Part shown: positions 45,201 to 60,200 of the stretch, in pieces
Layout of the letters: each line of letters opens with the position of its first letter
Numbering within the stretch: the first letter of the stretch is position 1
Origin: Ciona savignyi
Lineage: Eukaryota; Chordata; Ascidiacea; Phlebobranchia; Cionidae
Direction: 5' to 3'
DNA: 64,000 nt
NCBI GenBank assembly: GCA_000149265.1
Contig: CH003434.1
Location: 102,329 to 166,328, forward strand
Notes under the pieces: model-generated
Database searches by the model: none
Seen by the model: the letters and a program-made list of their open reading frames with translations, nothing else
What the model was told of the DNA's origin: nothing
Translations under genes and position numbers: made by a program

Positions 45201-48200
45201 GTGGCGCGGCGCACACACAGAGAGAAACGACCTTAAAGTGTATGGGACCAATGATGAGATAATGTTGTTGTTAGGCTATGATGTATTTTGTATTTCTGAC
45301 CTCCACTTTAAAAAATGTTCGGACGCTTTCGCACGATAGACATGCGCTTTCGGTATGGAGAAACGCATTACGGGTATTAAGTGCCATAGTTTTTTAACGG
45401 CCCATATACAATGTAAGAATAAGAACGTCACTAGTCCGTGTTGTACTTGTCTACAATACAAAAATAATTCTAATAACCTAATCTTTGTTTAAAAGAGTAG
45501 ACATGTGTATCTTTTTGATGACCCATGCGAATGTGCTGAGCTCACGATAATATTAAAAGAGAATAAACTTTTATTTTATGGGAAGGTCAGCTATTAGTTT
45601 AGGACAACAAGTAAAACTGGTTTCTAAACTTCGTAGCTCACACCTGTTCACGCAATTAAAAAATTCCCATGTTAAAATCCTCTGATTTACTGGTGTTTAC
45701 CAAATTTAGTTTCACAAAACAATTAATCAGATCATTGCTACGTAATGTCTTATTGATTCTATTCCCTTAATTTATAATAAAATTGACTAAATTTATAATA
45801 AAAAATGCTATTTAGAATTTAAAACGGAAATGCATTATAACGCAATTTTAAATGCATCCCTACACCCCCCCCCCCCCCCATTTCTATATAACCATCATTA
45901 ATTTCATGCAAGTAACGAAGGCCGAATTGCGTCGGAACAATACCACCCGAGCTCATGAGTTGGCACAGACAGTGTCTTTTTAGTTGTGTTGTAATGAACC
46001 GGACCTATGGTTTAATCCGGACGAATAGGTCTTCCCGGTTAAGCGATTTTTACAGTCCTGACGCTTACTATTACAACTAGACTTAGAAACTTTAATAAGT
46101 TTTACTTTCTGTATTAACTTTAATATCGGAACTTTACGATATATATTGAAAAAAAATTAGGTTTATCAGCGCTTTCGGAGTCTTAAAAAATTCACGCGTC
46201 TACTCTTTTCGACCTTTTGCATGTTGGACCAGGGCCACACAATCCTTACGTACAAGTTTTCCCTAACATTGCTTATTATAGTTAAAACTGGTTAGCAACT
46301 CTCGCGTAACCAATACAAAATATTTGAATTCCGTGTTGTTTCGCCTGGTAGAATTTCAATATTTAGAGGACTGCGTACATTACACCAACTAGCACAAATA
46401 GTCGTATCTTGCACCAGACAGAAATCGCTTAACTCGATGTAAGAATGATAGCATTATATCAACGAGCGGATTGGTATTACATTAAAAGTCAGCGTAGACC
46501 ACCACTGCTGATTAGGGATTAATATAAATTAAAATAAAACCAGAATTGTTTTGTTTATTGCAAATACCGTTTTCTATATTTGTAAAAGGAGCGAATTAAA
46601 CCGCATAAACCAGTTCTGTGAAAACTTATCTGCTACCAAACATTATTTTAAAAAAGAATTTAGTCAAAAAGGGCATAGGCCTGTACTCATAAAGGCTAAA
46701 TCTTGTAAACAATCATAATTCAACGATATTTTAAACCTAGAAAGTTAAATTATGCAAAACGCGTGAACTATAAAGTTAAGAAACAATTTTTACTTTCTGA
46801 TTTTAATTGATAGCAGACTTTAATATATTAAAGAAATATTAGTTACTCTCTCGTATTATCATCGTGAGCTGAGCGCGTTCGCACGAGTCATCAAAAAGAT
46901 ACATGCGTTGTTCTTTACGATCGGGTGCAGGTTGGTCTAGGGCCAAACAATCCTTACATACACACGTAGACGAAGTTTGCTTAATAAATAAAGTTAAAGG
47001 TAACGGATAACATTTTTAACTCTCAGATTTTTTAACCTCGCTTACGCATAAAAATTTTGCTTTTTACCTATATTTCTTTAACTAATTAATAAAAACCGGG
47101 GTGATTTTTGATATTATAAGCACCCCGTATGGTTGGACTATTCCGACGGGCAGCAATATAGGCAACCCTATTTCGAAGCCCATGACTGGGCGCTCATAAA
47201 CTTACTGCAAGGTAAGTAGTTTTTATATTCTATTATTTACATAATTTGTTTAAGCCAATACTTCTATGATATTAATTTGTAAACACACCATGTATAAAGA
47301 TAACTCATTGGAACTGTCCAATTAGGTTATTATTCTGCAGTTAAACTACTGCACATGGTGAATGGGACAACTAATAAACTGCTAACCTAAACCTCTTGAA
47401 TAACTCCTATGATTCATATCTTTAAACCGATAATTCTAGTGATTTAACGTAGTGATGGGATGAGGTCATTCACATGCAGCATTTAAAACCTTTTTTTCAA
47501 TATTTGCAACATTGTGTTTTTAATTTAACCTTAAAGTGTCCATACTGCTACAATTCTACTTTTGTTTACCAACGCTGGCTTCATGCTACACATAATGTTT
47601 AGTTTGCTTTTACTTATAAGCAATAGATAGTTTAAACTGAGGAGGTATATTTCGAGCATCCAACCTGCTTGCTTGTGAGTGTATGTTATAAACCTCACTA
47701 AATACCACAATTAACAATGAAACATTCCATTACAAACCCAAATATATAAAGACATCATCCCATCACAATACACCACTTGTTGAACACAATAGAAATCGAT
47801 ATAAAATTTATTCCAAAACCACATTTTATCCGAACCTTCCCGGGTTGCAGTTGTAGCATTCGCTTCACATTTTCAGGATGATAACTTGCATCCACCCTCC
47901 TGATGTTGCCCAATCACCTTCTAAAACCAACTGAGGAAATGTAACATTCAAATTATAAACAAGATAGCATATATAGGGATAGTGACTCTTAATTTACTAT
48001 TAAAATCCCATAAATTTTAAACAAGATAACATATATAGGTATAGTAACTCTAATTTACTATTAAAATCCCATAAATTATAAACAAGATAGCATATATAGG
48101 GATACTAACTCTAATTTACTATTAAAATCCCATAAATTATAAACAAGATAGCATATATAGGGATAGTGACTCTAATTAACTATTAAAATCCCATAAATTA

Positions 48201-51200
48201 TAAACAAGATAGCGTATATACGGATAGTAACTCTAATTTACTATTAAAATCCGGTAAATGCTGCAGCGAAGAAAACAAAATTAAAAATTATAATGTATTT
48301 ACTATAAAACTCTGTCCCATATAATACAGCACTATTTTACAGATTGTAATTGCATTTCACATAGTGAAGGTACTATAGCAACCTGTTCATATTTCATTAT
48401 TCTTGATTAAAGGGATAGCCAATAAATAAACAAATATATATATATAGACTACAAGTTACTTCACTTGGTAGCATTAGGTCTGGGAATTCCACCTGAAAAC
48501 TGGTCCTAACCGTACAAATTGTACATTTGTTAAATACCGGTTGATTATGTTCTACATTGAAAGGGAATATCCAATGTAGTTAAAACCTTGCAAGGTGGTT
48601 GATAATATGCATTGGATACGCCCAATATTATCAGAAGGAAATTATTTAATTGTGTTGAAATCATNNNNNNNNNNNNNNNNNNNNNNNNNNNNNNNNNNNN
48701 NNNNNNNNNNNNNNNNNNNNNNNNNNNNNNNNNNNNNNNNNNNNNNNNNNNNNNNNNNNNNNNNATTCAACAATATTGAGAACTTTAATTGAATAACCAC
48801 TTAATGGAGCTATTGTGATGTATATGAGTGAGCTGTTGCTTTAATTGTTGTAGAAACCAAAATTAAAGTAGGAAGTTGTAGTAATTACAAATAGAAATAT
48901 ATTATTGATTTTAAAATGACCCAGTTTATTCGACTAAACACTGTTTTCATTTGAGTTCAACTCCAACACAACACAAGAAGCTCCATTACAAGTTAGTCGT
49001 CACCAGTTGTTCATATATGTGTGTCTACATGATCCAGCTGGTTAGATCAATCGGAGACACGAGATCATCATTCAATATCCAGCGTGATCATAACCAAATG
49101 CTGTGTTAACCTACAGCAATATACTGTGCTCTCACACCATGTCGGAATGTCCATCCAAATTCAAGATTCAATTTCCAATCGAAATCGCAATAATTAAAAT
49201 CATTTTACGATTCTAACAATTTGATATTAAGTGCTCATAGTAGAACGAATAATTTTTACTTATCAGTGACTATAATTAAAATATTATGAAACATACATGA
49301 AATTCTTTAACATTATTGTAAGAATTGTTTTGGCATTTTAAAAGAAATTATTGATTTTGGAGAATATTGCAAGAAATCAAACTGATTTGGATAAGGAAAT
49401 CCCTAACACCATGTGTGTATAGGATATGCATTATGTGTGATTTTAAATACAGTGCCAATTGTGTTTCTCATAAATAAATATCATCCTATAAATTAAACAT
49501 AAATAATAGTAATGGCACAATTTGACATCCGACCAGAATGAATTATTTGCATTTCATTCCATCACTAATTGGTACCAATCCACATATGTCCATCTCTATG
49601 AATATCGTTTCCGTTCTGAACGATCGAAATGTACAAGGAAGACTTACCGAGGAAAGTTGTTGAACAGCTTCACATAAGATGATGCGACTTTGTATGGAAA
49701 TCCTCTTCTCGTCAATTAGTAGACGGCTGACTTTATGCAAACAATCGGCCAAACAACTTGCTGCATTCTCATCGAATTCAGATTGAATATCTAAGAACAT
49801 CTGCAACAAGGATAAGGAGGTGATTCATATTAATGTAAGTTATCATACGTTGGTTATATGGAACAATATACCCGAAATGACATGGTACTTGCAGTTTGAC
49901 AAGATCACAAGAATGGTTTTGTAGTCAGTATATATGAATTATCAACAAATGGAACTAAACATCATAATATTAATGCAAGAAATAACATGCTCATCACTTT
50001 AACAGTTACTTCATCTCGATAAACACACATAATTTATGTGGCGCATAATATTAAACAACCGAGAATGTTTTTACAAGAATGTAAAAATATAAATCAAGAC
50101 TGTCAACCAAGTATTTATCATTATTATTTGTAAAAGCACTGCAGTTCAGTTGTGTAAATATACAAATCTATAATAAATCAGTGATGTGGAGCTACTTAAA
50201 GCATGATTCCCAATATTTACGTTGTTCGGTCGATCATTGATAGCTGTGCACAAATCCCGCATACAATCGTTCAGTTGATTGCAATTCCATAATTGAATTT
50301 CATCAATATTTTGAATATGAGGAACCAGGTATTCAGCCACATTTCCCAGCTCTGTTCTATTCAACACTAACTTCTTGATCTAGAATGAAACTTTTTAACT
50401 TCTCACATATAAGTTTAATTGTTTTATCAATAATATTATGAAAGATGTCCACCATGCTGTTCATTGTACATCAGTTTGATTCATATAGATTTGGTAAGAA
50501 AGTGCTCTTGTTGTCGGAAAATTTGATTTCGCTACGAAACTATATTTCATGAAGGAGATTTGTGGCGACCTATTCCAAGCAGCAATTTCTAATGAATCAA
50601 CTGTTACATGGTTAGCGGATGGCATAAGTACTAGTGTTACGGGTAGGTGCATTTGGCTACTCAAATCTTAGATATAAGTACAGCTTAAGCTGTCCTTCCT
50701 GGTGATATGATCTGTGCCTGAATTATTATAACAACATGTAAAATGATGCAGAAAAAAACAAAATTAAATTACAGTTTACCCAATTAAATCCCCCAACATA
50801 GAATATGAATAAGCAACCATAAATAAACTATTAATGTGTGTATAAAATAGCTGAAAATTTAATTTAAAAAATATTAGGTGGACAACATCAGACAACATCG
50901 TTAAACGTCAGCATATGACGTGTATTTTACTGTATAATCCGGTGTTCTTGTGTGACGTGTTTACCACTATATAGCGTTTTCTCATCGTAATTGTTTAGGG
51001 ACGTTATAAATGCCCTTAGGAAGTTTTTGAACCAATGTACTTCAAAAACTATAGCGATATCCACAATGAGACCCCTGTGAAAATAGACTACGCAACCTTC
51101 TCAAAACAATTTTCGACGTGAACTTTAAATGAAGTTTCAATTTCATCCGCAACGATGAGTTGGTCAAGTCTCAATTCATCTCTATACGCATTGGACGATG

Positions 51201-54200
51201 GTGCGGTGAAGGGCAGTGATGTCTCTTCCTCTTTCACTAATCTAAACATCGGCGCAAAAACGTTTGACCAGAACATTAACGCTTCAGTCTTCTTGCCCAG
51301 TAAGATAGTGAAGTAGGCTGAGAATTCCCCAGATGCCAAGATAATAAGCTCCGGTCACGAATTACTTGGCGATGGAAAATATTTTTTGTAAACATATCGC
51401 AACCGAGATGGAGTATGACACGGAGATAGTTGACGAAGTAGTGACTGAGGAAGAGTCGCAAATAAGATAGATGAGCATAATGATCCCCAATAACCAGCAT
51501 CTCCTGCTGAAAAACTATTCTCCTCCAGCAAAGAGGAGCACATCAATGTGGTCATCATCGGACACGTCGACGCCCGTAAGTCAGCTATCGGTGGTCAGTC
51601 CATGCGCCTCCTTGGGATGGTGGACAAACGCACCTTGATGGACGAAAGAGATGAAGGAAAAGCAGTCGAAGTAGGACGGGCGTCCGAGACCGATACGAAA
51701 CATTTCGCAATTCTCATTGCCTCAGGACATACGAGTTTTGTGTCGAACAGGATCGAGAAGAGTAAGTTTGTTCGTGTGTTTAACCCAGTAGACTTTGCTG
51801 TCGCCCCAGTAAGGAGGGCATCGTGGCTAGCGATAAGGTGGGTCTACGACCCTGGCGGTTTAATACTGGTTGAAAGAGACAATGTGAACTTTAACGGATT
51901 ATTTTTTTCGGGATTTTAAGGATCCACAGGCGACCGGTGAAACTTAAGTACCCAACACTATACAACAAACCCCTTTCTAGAAAATCCAAATAAACATAAC
52001 CATTTGCAAACAAGAAGGAATGAAATGTCCAATCGAGGTCCAACTTTTGTTAACTGTTGTGTAATGAATATAGTATTAACTATTGTGTTATGAATATAGA
52101 ATTAGTTATTGTGTAATGCATATAGCATTACTTATTGTGTAATGAATATAGTATTAGACTGTAAAGTTTTTTATTTCTATGTGGTGGGTTTAAATTCCTT
52201 GCCTTTTTGGACGCTCGTCGGTTTTACGTTATTGTCTTTTTTCGTTGATAACTTAATTGCTTGATTTTATGTATATTTGGCTGTGACTTTTTGCTTTAAG
52301 CGAGTAGTTATGTAGTAGTTCTGTAGTTATACAGTTGTGTAGTTGTTGCATTGTGGCGGTTAAGGATATAGACCGAGCAAGATTTATACTAACTGGGCTG
52401 AAACGCTACGTTATGTAATGAATATCATGTAGCGTCTCAATATTTTTTGTCGCCTACTGTACTTTTTTATTTTGAGTTTTGTTTTTGTGTGACGTTATGT
52501 TCTTTTAAACCCCTTGTTTAGTTGTCGCCTTTTGTTTGATTAACTTTGTTGTTTACGTATTTTCCTTGTTTTCCTGTGTTGGCAAGTGCATGTTTTAATC
52601 GAGTTGAATATGTAAAACAATAAGAGATGTTAATATTTTTCTTCGTTATATTTATCAAGATTGGAAGGTAATCCGAGAATCCTTCAGTTTCCGATTGCAT
52701 AGCCAAACTATATACACTTTATATGAGATATCCCACAATGGATTAGCTAATCAGACATCCCGTTTGTTAAATTAAAAAAATATATTAAATTTTGATTGGT
52801 AACTCGGAAATCCATTAAATAATAAAAGTGGGTTTAAACATAGTAAGGGTAGAAACATTATTGACTTATTTTAAAATAAGGTTTCTTTTAACCTTACTTT
52901 AACCAAACATATTTGCTACTTTTAACTTACCCTGGTTTTCGTAGATCCCTGTAAACCATGAAGAAAAGTTTCAGGTTCATCAGCTTTCACCGTTAATTTG
53001 TGAGGTGCTGAACAAGATTTGAAAGCAAACGCAAGATCACGTGCTTGGGCTGGGTTCAAGGGAACTGACATTGTTATGTCAGTTGGTAGGTATTCTTCTA
53101 CTTGTTTTATTATATCTTTATCATCAAGTTCATGCATCCAGCCTGACACTTTACCAAGTAAAGTATTGAAGTTGTCTTTCTTCGGATCAATTTGTTGTCC
53201 TGAAATTATAACCAGCATCATTTTCTTTTTTTCCTTAAAATCTTTAATCTCTGAAGTTGGGAAGATGAGTTGCAGATCTGCTTTGGAAGTCGGGTTACAA
53301 ATGCCGAACATGAATCTTGCCACAACTTCCCACTGGAATTCTTCAAATATGAAGTCGTAACTTTGAAATTGTTTATATGGCATAAAGAGCATCATGTGAA
53401 CAGCAGTGAGAAATTCCTGCCACATGAGGTGAGAAAAGTAACTTTGCTTATGTCCTTCTAATATTTTCATTTTCATGCCTGATGCTTTGTCAACATATGT
53501 GTGCATAAAGTTATTGGCCATTGCTTTGTTTATGTTTACTTTCTTGAAGTCCTTAATATTAAAAACTAATTTTTGTTTTTTGAACCCTTTAAAAGCTAGT
53601 TTGCTTAATTTAACCAGTTCCAAGCTGATTTGTTCTTCTATCATGTCAGATTTCAAATGCTCAGAAGTCATGTAGTGAGTTAGTGCATAGATTAAGACTT
53701 GCGTCATTGAGTTTATTTCTTTGCCTGTAGATAGACAAATAAGAAGGCAAGCCATGATCAAAATGCAGTTGACAGGAACATAACACAAAGCAGAAAGATT
53801 AGGTCGTTCCTCTAGAAATTTTTTGATTTCAGGATACCTTTCACCACAGATCTGTATTCCGAGATCATCTATGGCATTTTTATCCAGACCCAGCACTTCA
53901 AGAACGAAAGTTGGTCGACAATCCTGGTGTATCTGATAGAACTGACCTGGTCTAGAAGTCGCAAGTTTAACAGCATTGGGCAAAAGAGTAGAGTTAAACA
54001 AGTTTTTAATGATGTCAATCGGTTTAGACTTTTCATCCAGTGGACAGTTTTTAGGTGTTTCAGAAAATTTGGCTGCAGCTTCATCCAAACCGTCCATCAC
54101 AATGACAACATTTGGATTATTATGCAACACATTTATCAACTCTTTGTTTTCCTTGTCGCAATGAAGCCAGTTGGTCAAGCTGTTGTCAATTAGGAATCGA

Positions 54201-57200
54201 AAAGGTGTTACTTCTTTCTTAAAGTTAACATTTTTTATTGAGATGTAGAATAAATATTCTGTTTCTGGTAAAATCATTTTATCCAGTATGGATTTGGTGA
54301 CCATCTTGCTGGTTGTAGTTTTCCCGACGCCTGGCAGACCAATTAGCATTGCAGTGTTACCATGTTGTTTGATGTACTTTTCTTTAGCTTCATCAGTTGT
54401 AGACGTTGGTGCAGCTCGTGTTGCAGTTTCTTTAGCTTTATCAAACAGTTGGTCCATTGCAATCCTTGATCCATCTGTGGTGGGGATCAATGGAACGTTA
54501 CGCTTCATATGTTCCTCCCAGTCATAGTCGTCCCCATAAATAATGTGCTGACGACGGACTTCGGTGATTTGAAGTTTCACTCTCGTGATTTCACGTTCAA
54601 GTTGAATTGGCAGGACGGTTTCCCCGACAATTTCTTTTGCATGGACAATCAACTTGCTTTTTAATTCTTCATCTGTATAAAAATATTAAGATGGTAAATA
54701 TATAGACCTGCTAGATTACAAGTTCAGGCGATTCACTTATGGTAAAACACAGTGACGTGTAAAGTCATTTGAAGTAAAGTGCGCAAAACACATGAGTGAC
54801 AACTATGTTAGATATGCTACATTTAATTATCCAATTATATTAATTATAAGTCAGGCAATTAGGCAAATCGGCCCTGCGTTAAAAGGTTTGGTGGGTGGTC
54901 ATTCTGTTGTGGGTGACCCGGATTCGGTTCGTGATTGCGGCATCACTGACCCTGGTACTGAGAGGCGTCCTTCTCATTCATTGTTTCACCACAGACATAC
55001 ACACCACCACCCACCCACAGACAGAATGATAACCGAATATTCTGCTTGATGTGTCTGTTTTTGCGCCCAAATGTCCTGTTTTAGTTTTGCAAAAAATGAT
55101 GAAATAAGTTAAATCTTCAGAGTTATTTGCTTATGCATTGCACGACAGCCTTTGTGTATTTTCGCGGCCATTTATTCGTCGAAACCGAATATTTCAAAAC
55201 TGGAAAGCATTATCTACTCTAAACTTTAAAGGACGTGGAACATATATATAGCGTGAATTGAGAACACAAAGATGTCATTTAAATCAACATATTTTAAACG
55301 AAAAATCCCCGAAAATATAAAACACATAACTAATTATAAAACATAATAACTACCACAATTGATCATTTTAAAACAACCTTATTCGATGGAGAACTGCTAA
55401 ATATACCGGTGTCACAAAACAAAAACCCTGTTGTTTCTGTTCTGTTTACATGGCTGGTGATGACCCCACGAACCACCACCGCACAAGATGCGAGAACTTG
55501 TCACCCATTGTGAACAATTAACCTTCGTCTGCTCATCGGAACAGATGCAAACGCTCATCAATACTACTGGGAAAATTATTCCGAACATGCCCTTATGAAG
55601 TACAGTGGAACCCCGCTTACCTGGCCACTATGGGACCGTCATCAAGCGGTCGCGTTAGCGAATTTTGCTTTGGAGCTAGTTGTCGTCATATTTAGCCAAA
55701 ACCTTTGCCTTTTTACTATTTTTTACCAAATGCCATTATTATTATCAGATACTGCAGAATGAATTTAAACAACTGTTAATTTTATGTTGAAGTTAAATTC
55801 GAAGTTTTGGACCAAAAAATGGCGGTCCTGTTCTGTAAACCGGGGTGGTCGCGTTATTGAAACAGAACGCATGGCGTTACCATAGCAAATTATTTGGGAC
55901 CGCACTGAATTGATCCTGGTAATGAGGTGGTCATGTTATCGAGGTGGTCGCCAAGCAGGGTTCCGCTGTATTTAATGAGCACAAACTGTCGGTATGCAAC
56001 ACTATCAACTCTCCGACCTTTGTCGCCAGACACAAAGCCAAGTTCTCGATCCCACGCTGTGCTCTGCCAACCTGCTTTCAATGGTGAAAAACTAAAAAGT
56101 CAATAAAGAAGCCTCGTTGTCTGACCACCAGTTTATAAGTTTAGGTTGAACAACCTATGTAAGACTACCCGACCCCATTTTGCATTACAGGAATGTTAAC
56201 AAAACTGACTGGATGAATTACTCACCAAAACGTACATTGTAGGGTTCTTCGCCATGTATTCACCATAATTATCCAAATATCGCAAGTCATGCTAGACTGT
56301 CTCAAGGAATGACGCAATAGAAGATTGTGCGGTTGGTCAGCTGATTGTGACGTATTCGTCACGTGGTCGAGTTCTTGGACTGGCTGGACATGAGTGGGCA
56401 TTTTTAATCAGGCTTTTGGACTAACTTTGGGGAGAATGAAGTAAGTCGCTGAGGAAATCAGCAGCAGGCTTCGGCCTGGTGCGGCTAAAGTCCCGGTCTT
56501 CGGCGCTTCGTCGCACAGTCGACACAGAAATAACAGGACTAAAGGCGCATCTCCAAGTTTGAACAAGAACCGGTTGGAAAACGAACTGTCTATTAATCGT
56601 ATCGCGCAGTTATTACGACGCGAGTTGCAGCAAAGCGGTCACGAGTAAAGTACTTTGATTTATTCGTGTGTTTTATTGACAACGTTTGACAATAAACAAC
56701 TAACTTTCCAATCAGCGTGGATTCGATCTAATCGCAGCAGAACAATCGAGCCACGCGCGAGCAGCACTGAGTAATTACATCCTCCTTAAAACGCGACTGT
56801 GAAAATTCAGAGGGTCAACCCTCCCACGGAAAGAGTCAAGCAACCATCCAAAAACTGCTGCGAATGTTAAGCTGCTTGCAAATATGAGAATTACTGTCAA
56901 CAAGAAACATCAAATGACATTTATTTCTAATGGTATGTTCCCACCAAAAACTTCTTAAGGTTTAGACTCCTGCCGAGTGTGAAGAAGCATTGATGTGGAT
57001 CTTTACGGAAATCAAACAGCGATTTCAGCAGCACTCCATCTGAAACCTTACACCTTTTACTGGATGCACACTTCTCAGGGAACGTTAATAACTAAGGATC
57101 ACCAACTTCCTACATTGAACAATGATCCTTGTTAGCAACATCATCACAACTTTAAGAATTAAGTCTGCTTGCACATAACTTTTCCTGGTGGAATATATCC

Positions 57201-60200
57201 AATACGACACTTTCTGCCTGATTTTTTTTCAGATCTTTAAAGCATCTCTTCTGTTGGGTTTTATTCCACAAAGATTGCTGGACACGAAAGTGGTTTTTCC
57301 ACCCAAACCAGGGAAGGAAGACCACTCAATGGCAAAAGCCTATCGACCCCTGAGTCTAATGTCATTCCTGATGAGGGGCTTTAAGAGACTCTTGCAGAAG
57401 GCACCCATTGGACGATTCCCCTACACCCCAGCCAAAATGCATATAGGGCGGGATTTTCTACCAAATATGCTCTCCACAATAGGGTCATCAAACTGAAGAA
57501 GGCGGTCCTTCATAATCCCATGCTCTCGGTGTTTCCTGGATATTTAGGGAGCCTTCTGCCACTTTTGATTGCTTGATTTGTTTTGTTTAACGCGAGTTGG
57601 TGGTCTTAGATCGAAACCTACGTGCAATGTGGAAATTAATCCACTTATAGTGGTATCCGTACTAGGTGGATGCTGGCAGACACTCTCCACGAGCATCTCC
57701 ACAGCGTGCAAGCCACCTTTTCGGAGAGTTTTAATTCCAGTATCCTAAAGTATCCAGACAGCTTTACACACTTCCTCCAGCGGATGAGGCTGGAAACTGT
57801 GCTGGCTAACCGCACTGCTACAGAGTAATACAATTTTCCAAGACGCAGACTGTTGTCATTCGAATATTCAAATTAGTAAATGAAAATAATTGTAGCAGCA
57901 CAGAAAAGTAAATGAAGGCTCCTTTTATACTTTAATTGAATAGAATCCATGATAGTTCCTCTGTGAAAATATCATGTCAATAAAAGAGTCATCCGGTAGA
58001 TAAGCCATATGCTAAAACACCGAACAGCCACAGCAGAACTGCATGGCTATACCGAGAGGAAACGGGTCAAAAAAAGTTGCCCACAACGGGAAATCCTATC
58101 CCCCTTGCTATGGGTACCTCCTGGTGGACACTCTACTACGCAAATTCACTAGTCAAGAGGCTGCATGCCACTGGAAGAGGTCTGGTTACTTAGTGTGCCA
58201 CAAGAAAAGTCATATTGACATCTGCAACCAAGCAATGGAAGATATCCATCTTCTTTCATTGCCAGTTGATTAAATTTCTGCACTCTCCATTACAGCTTTC
58301 TGCGTAAACAGTAGTGATCTGTTCTTTAGATCATCACTGGTCATGCAAATTTGGCTAAGCACCAATCCATCCCCATGCGCACGGCATGTGCAACCTGTTC
58401 CTTCTGCCAAGAAGAAGCTTTACACCAGGTTGGCCACTATTAAGCATTTGTTCGGACCAGATGGAGAAATTTTGGAGTTTTTAAATGCGATGATCTCGCA
58501 TCCCGCTCAAACAATTAGTCAGCTTCATTCAGGACACTGGCCGACTTGACCACTATATCCCGGATCCATTATAGCTCGGGGCGCTGGAGTAATGAGCCTT
58601 TTATGGGCTAAATTCCTGGTCCCGGAGTTACCGTGGACCCACCCATACTAATGTAACATTTTAGAGATGTTGATTGTCTTATACCAGTTATACGAAATGA
58701 CAACTTTACTCACAAACATGGATATCAAGTTGGGATAGTTTACTCGGGAACTCATTAGTTTCTGCTGTAACATAGAATAACATAGCAGTAACATAAAACT
58801 TTGTATAAGATATTCCATGTGGGGTTAGGTAACACTGGATATATAGCGTACACTCTCTCTTTTAATGGATTTAAATGTGATTATGCTCATTTAATTATTG
58901 GGTATTTCATAGGCTTAACTAAGTTGGATTTTTATAGTTTTTTAAAAGGAAGGTCTTATTTTAATCAACACAAAGCGTTTTATACTTTTTTAATAATAAT
59001 ATCATTTTTAATTATAGTTTTTAATGATAATTTAATATGTGTTTTTTTATTATTTTTACACCAAGATTTTTACATACTTGGTTATTAAGCACAAAAAGCC
59101 GAAAGCAATATAGCATATGATAATTATGTTTATCTCCATGAATGGAAAAACCAAGGCCAAGGGGGTTTACGCACGGGACCAGTTTCGTAGATGCAAACTT
59201 TCGGCTAAAAGGCGCTGGACTAAACAAACAGACTACCCGGTCGAATGAATTTTACTATAAAGATATTAGTGATAACGCTAATAAAGCTAAAACCTAGGCC
59301 CATTTTTGCATTTTTAATAAAGCGAAAATTCCCCATTAAGTTTTTTAAACATAAAGAGTGAGGCGAGCTTTGGACATGCATGTCACCAACATAACACAAA
59401 CAAGATGTTTTAAATGAATTCAAGGGAACAATAACAGCTCAAAGAAAATCATGCTTGTAAACCGCTTGAAATGAAACAGTTTAAGTTGAATGAGACGTAT
59501 CGGTTGGAAGTCTAAATTATCTTCTGTCGCATTTTCGGACATTATTTGGTCTTGTAGCAGTGAGATTAATCGCGCTATCAATAAACTTAAACGCTACTGT
59601 TTTATGGTTTATATATGAAAATATTATAAAGTAATTTAATTCAAGTACATCTGCTTAGAGTTATATGTAATAGTACTACTATTTTTCAGTCAGTGTTTTA
59701 ATTTAGTACTTTAGTAAAACAATAATATTTACATAATATCTGCAAAATCTTAATGATTAGCTACCATATAATGCGCAAATACCAGGTTTGTCTTGCGTAT
59801 TGGAAAGTCGGTAACATATGACCGGTTTGACTTTTAATTAGTAAATCAAATGACCTAAATACACTTGTATATTTTACACGCTGTATATAGTTTGAGGCTG
59901 ATACTAATGGATAGGCAAGTTACCATTGAAAACCTGATATCCATTCTCCATAAAAGTATGTAAACTTATGGGTTAATAATAGTAAAACAGAAAAAAAAAG
60001 CTAAAATCTGTAATTTCCCGTTATATTTCAATCATGTAACTTTATTATTCTAACTCTTTATTTAACTTAGTATTCAAACGATCATAAATCACAACTCACC
60101 AAGTGTGTTAACATCGACAGGGGGAGGTCCCTGATAATGCTTGATGTCACCATACAAATTTTCAACATGCAGTTGTGAGTGCTCTCCTACATTGGTGGGG

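Larger units (their letters stand above)
55420..58650 (+). mobile_element. LOA/Jockey-like LINE, second copy, with nested insertions
   Basis: It shares long stretches with 27340-28690: TTAATGAGCACAAACTGTCG at 55972, and RT text around 57240-57530 (KVVFPPKPGKEDHSMAKAYR). The endonuclease motif DANAHQYYWEN near 55545 is kept here but deleted in the first copy. It continues beyond the first copy's break (ATFDCLI at 57553). A C-terminal cysteine motif (CSFCQEEALH) lies near 58400. Stops and shifts are frequent. The 5' end is truncated. It lies in the intron between the linker and NACHT exons, on the opposite strand. Confidence 0.8.

Noticed and set aside
50461-50664. 67-codon minus ORF between LRR and NACHT exons
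   Set aside because: No LRR pattern and no acceptable splice sites.
51088-51500. Minus-strand ORFs opposite the eRF3 retrocopy
   Set aside because: The recognisable protein similarity is on the plus strand; these are shadows.
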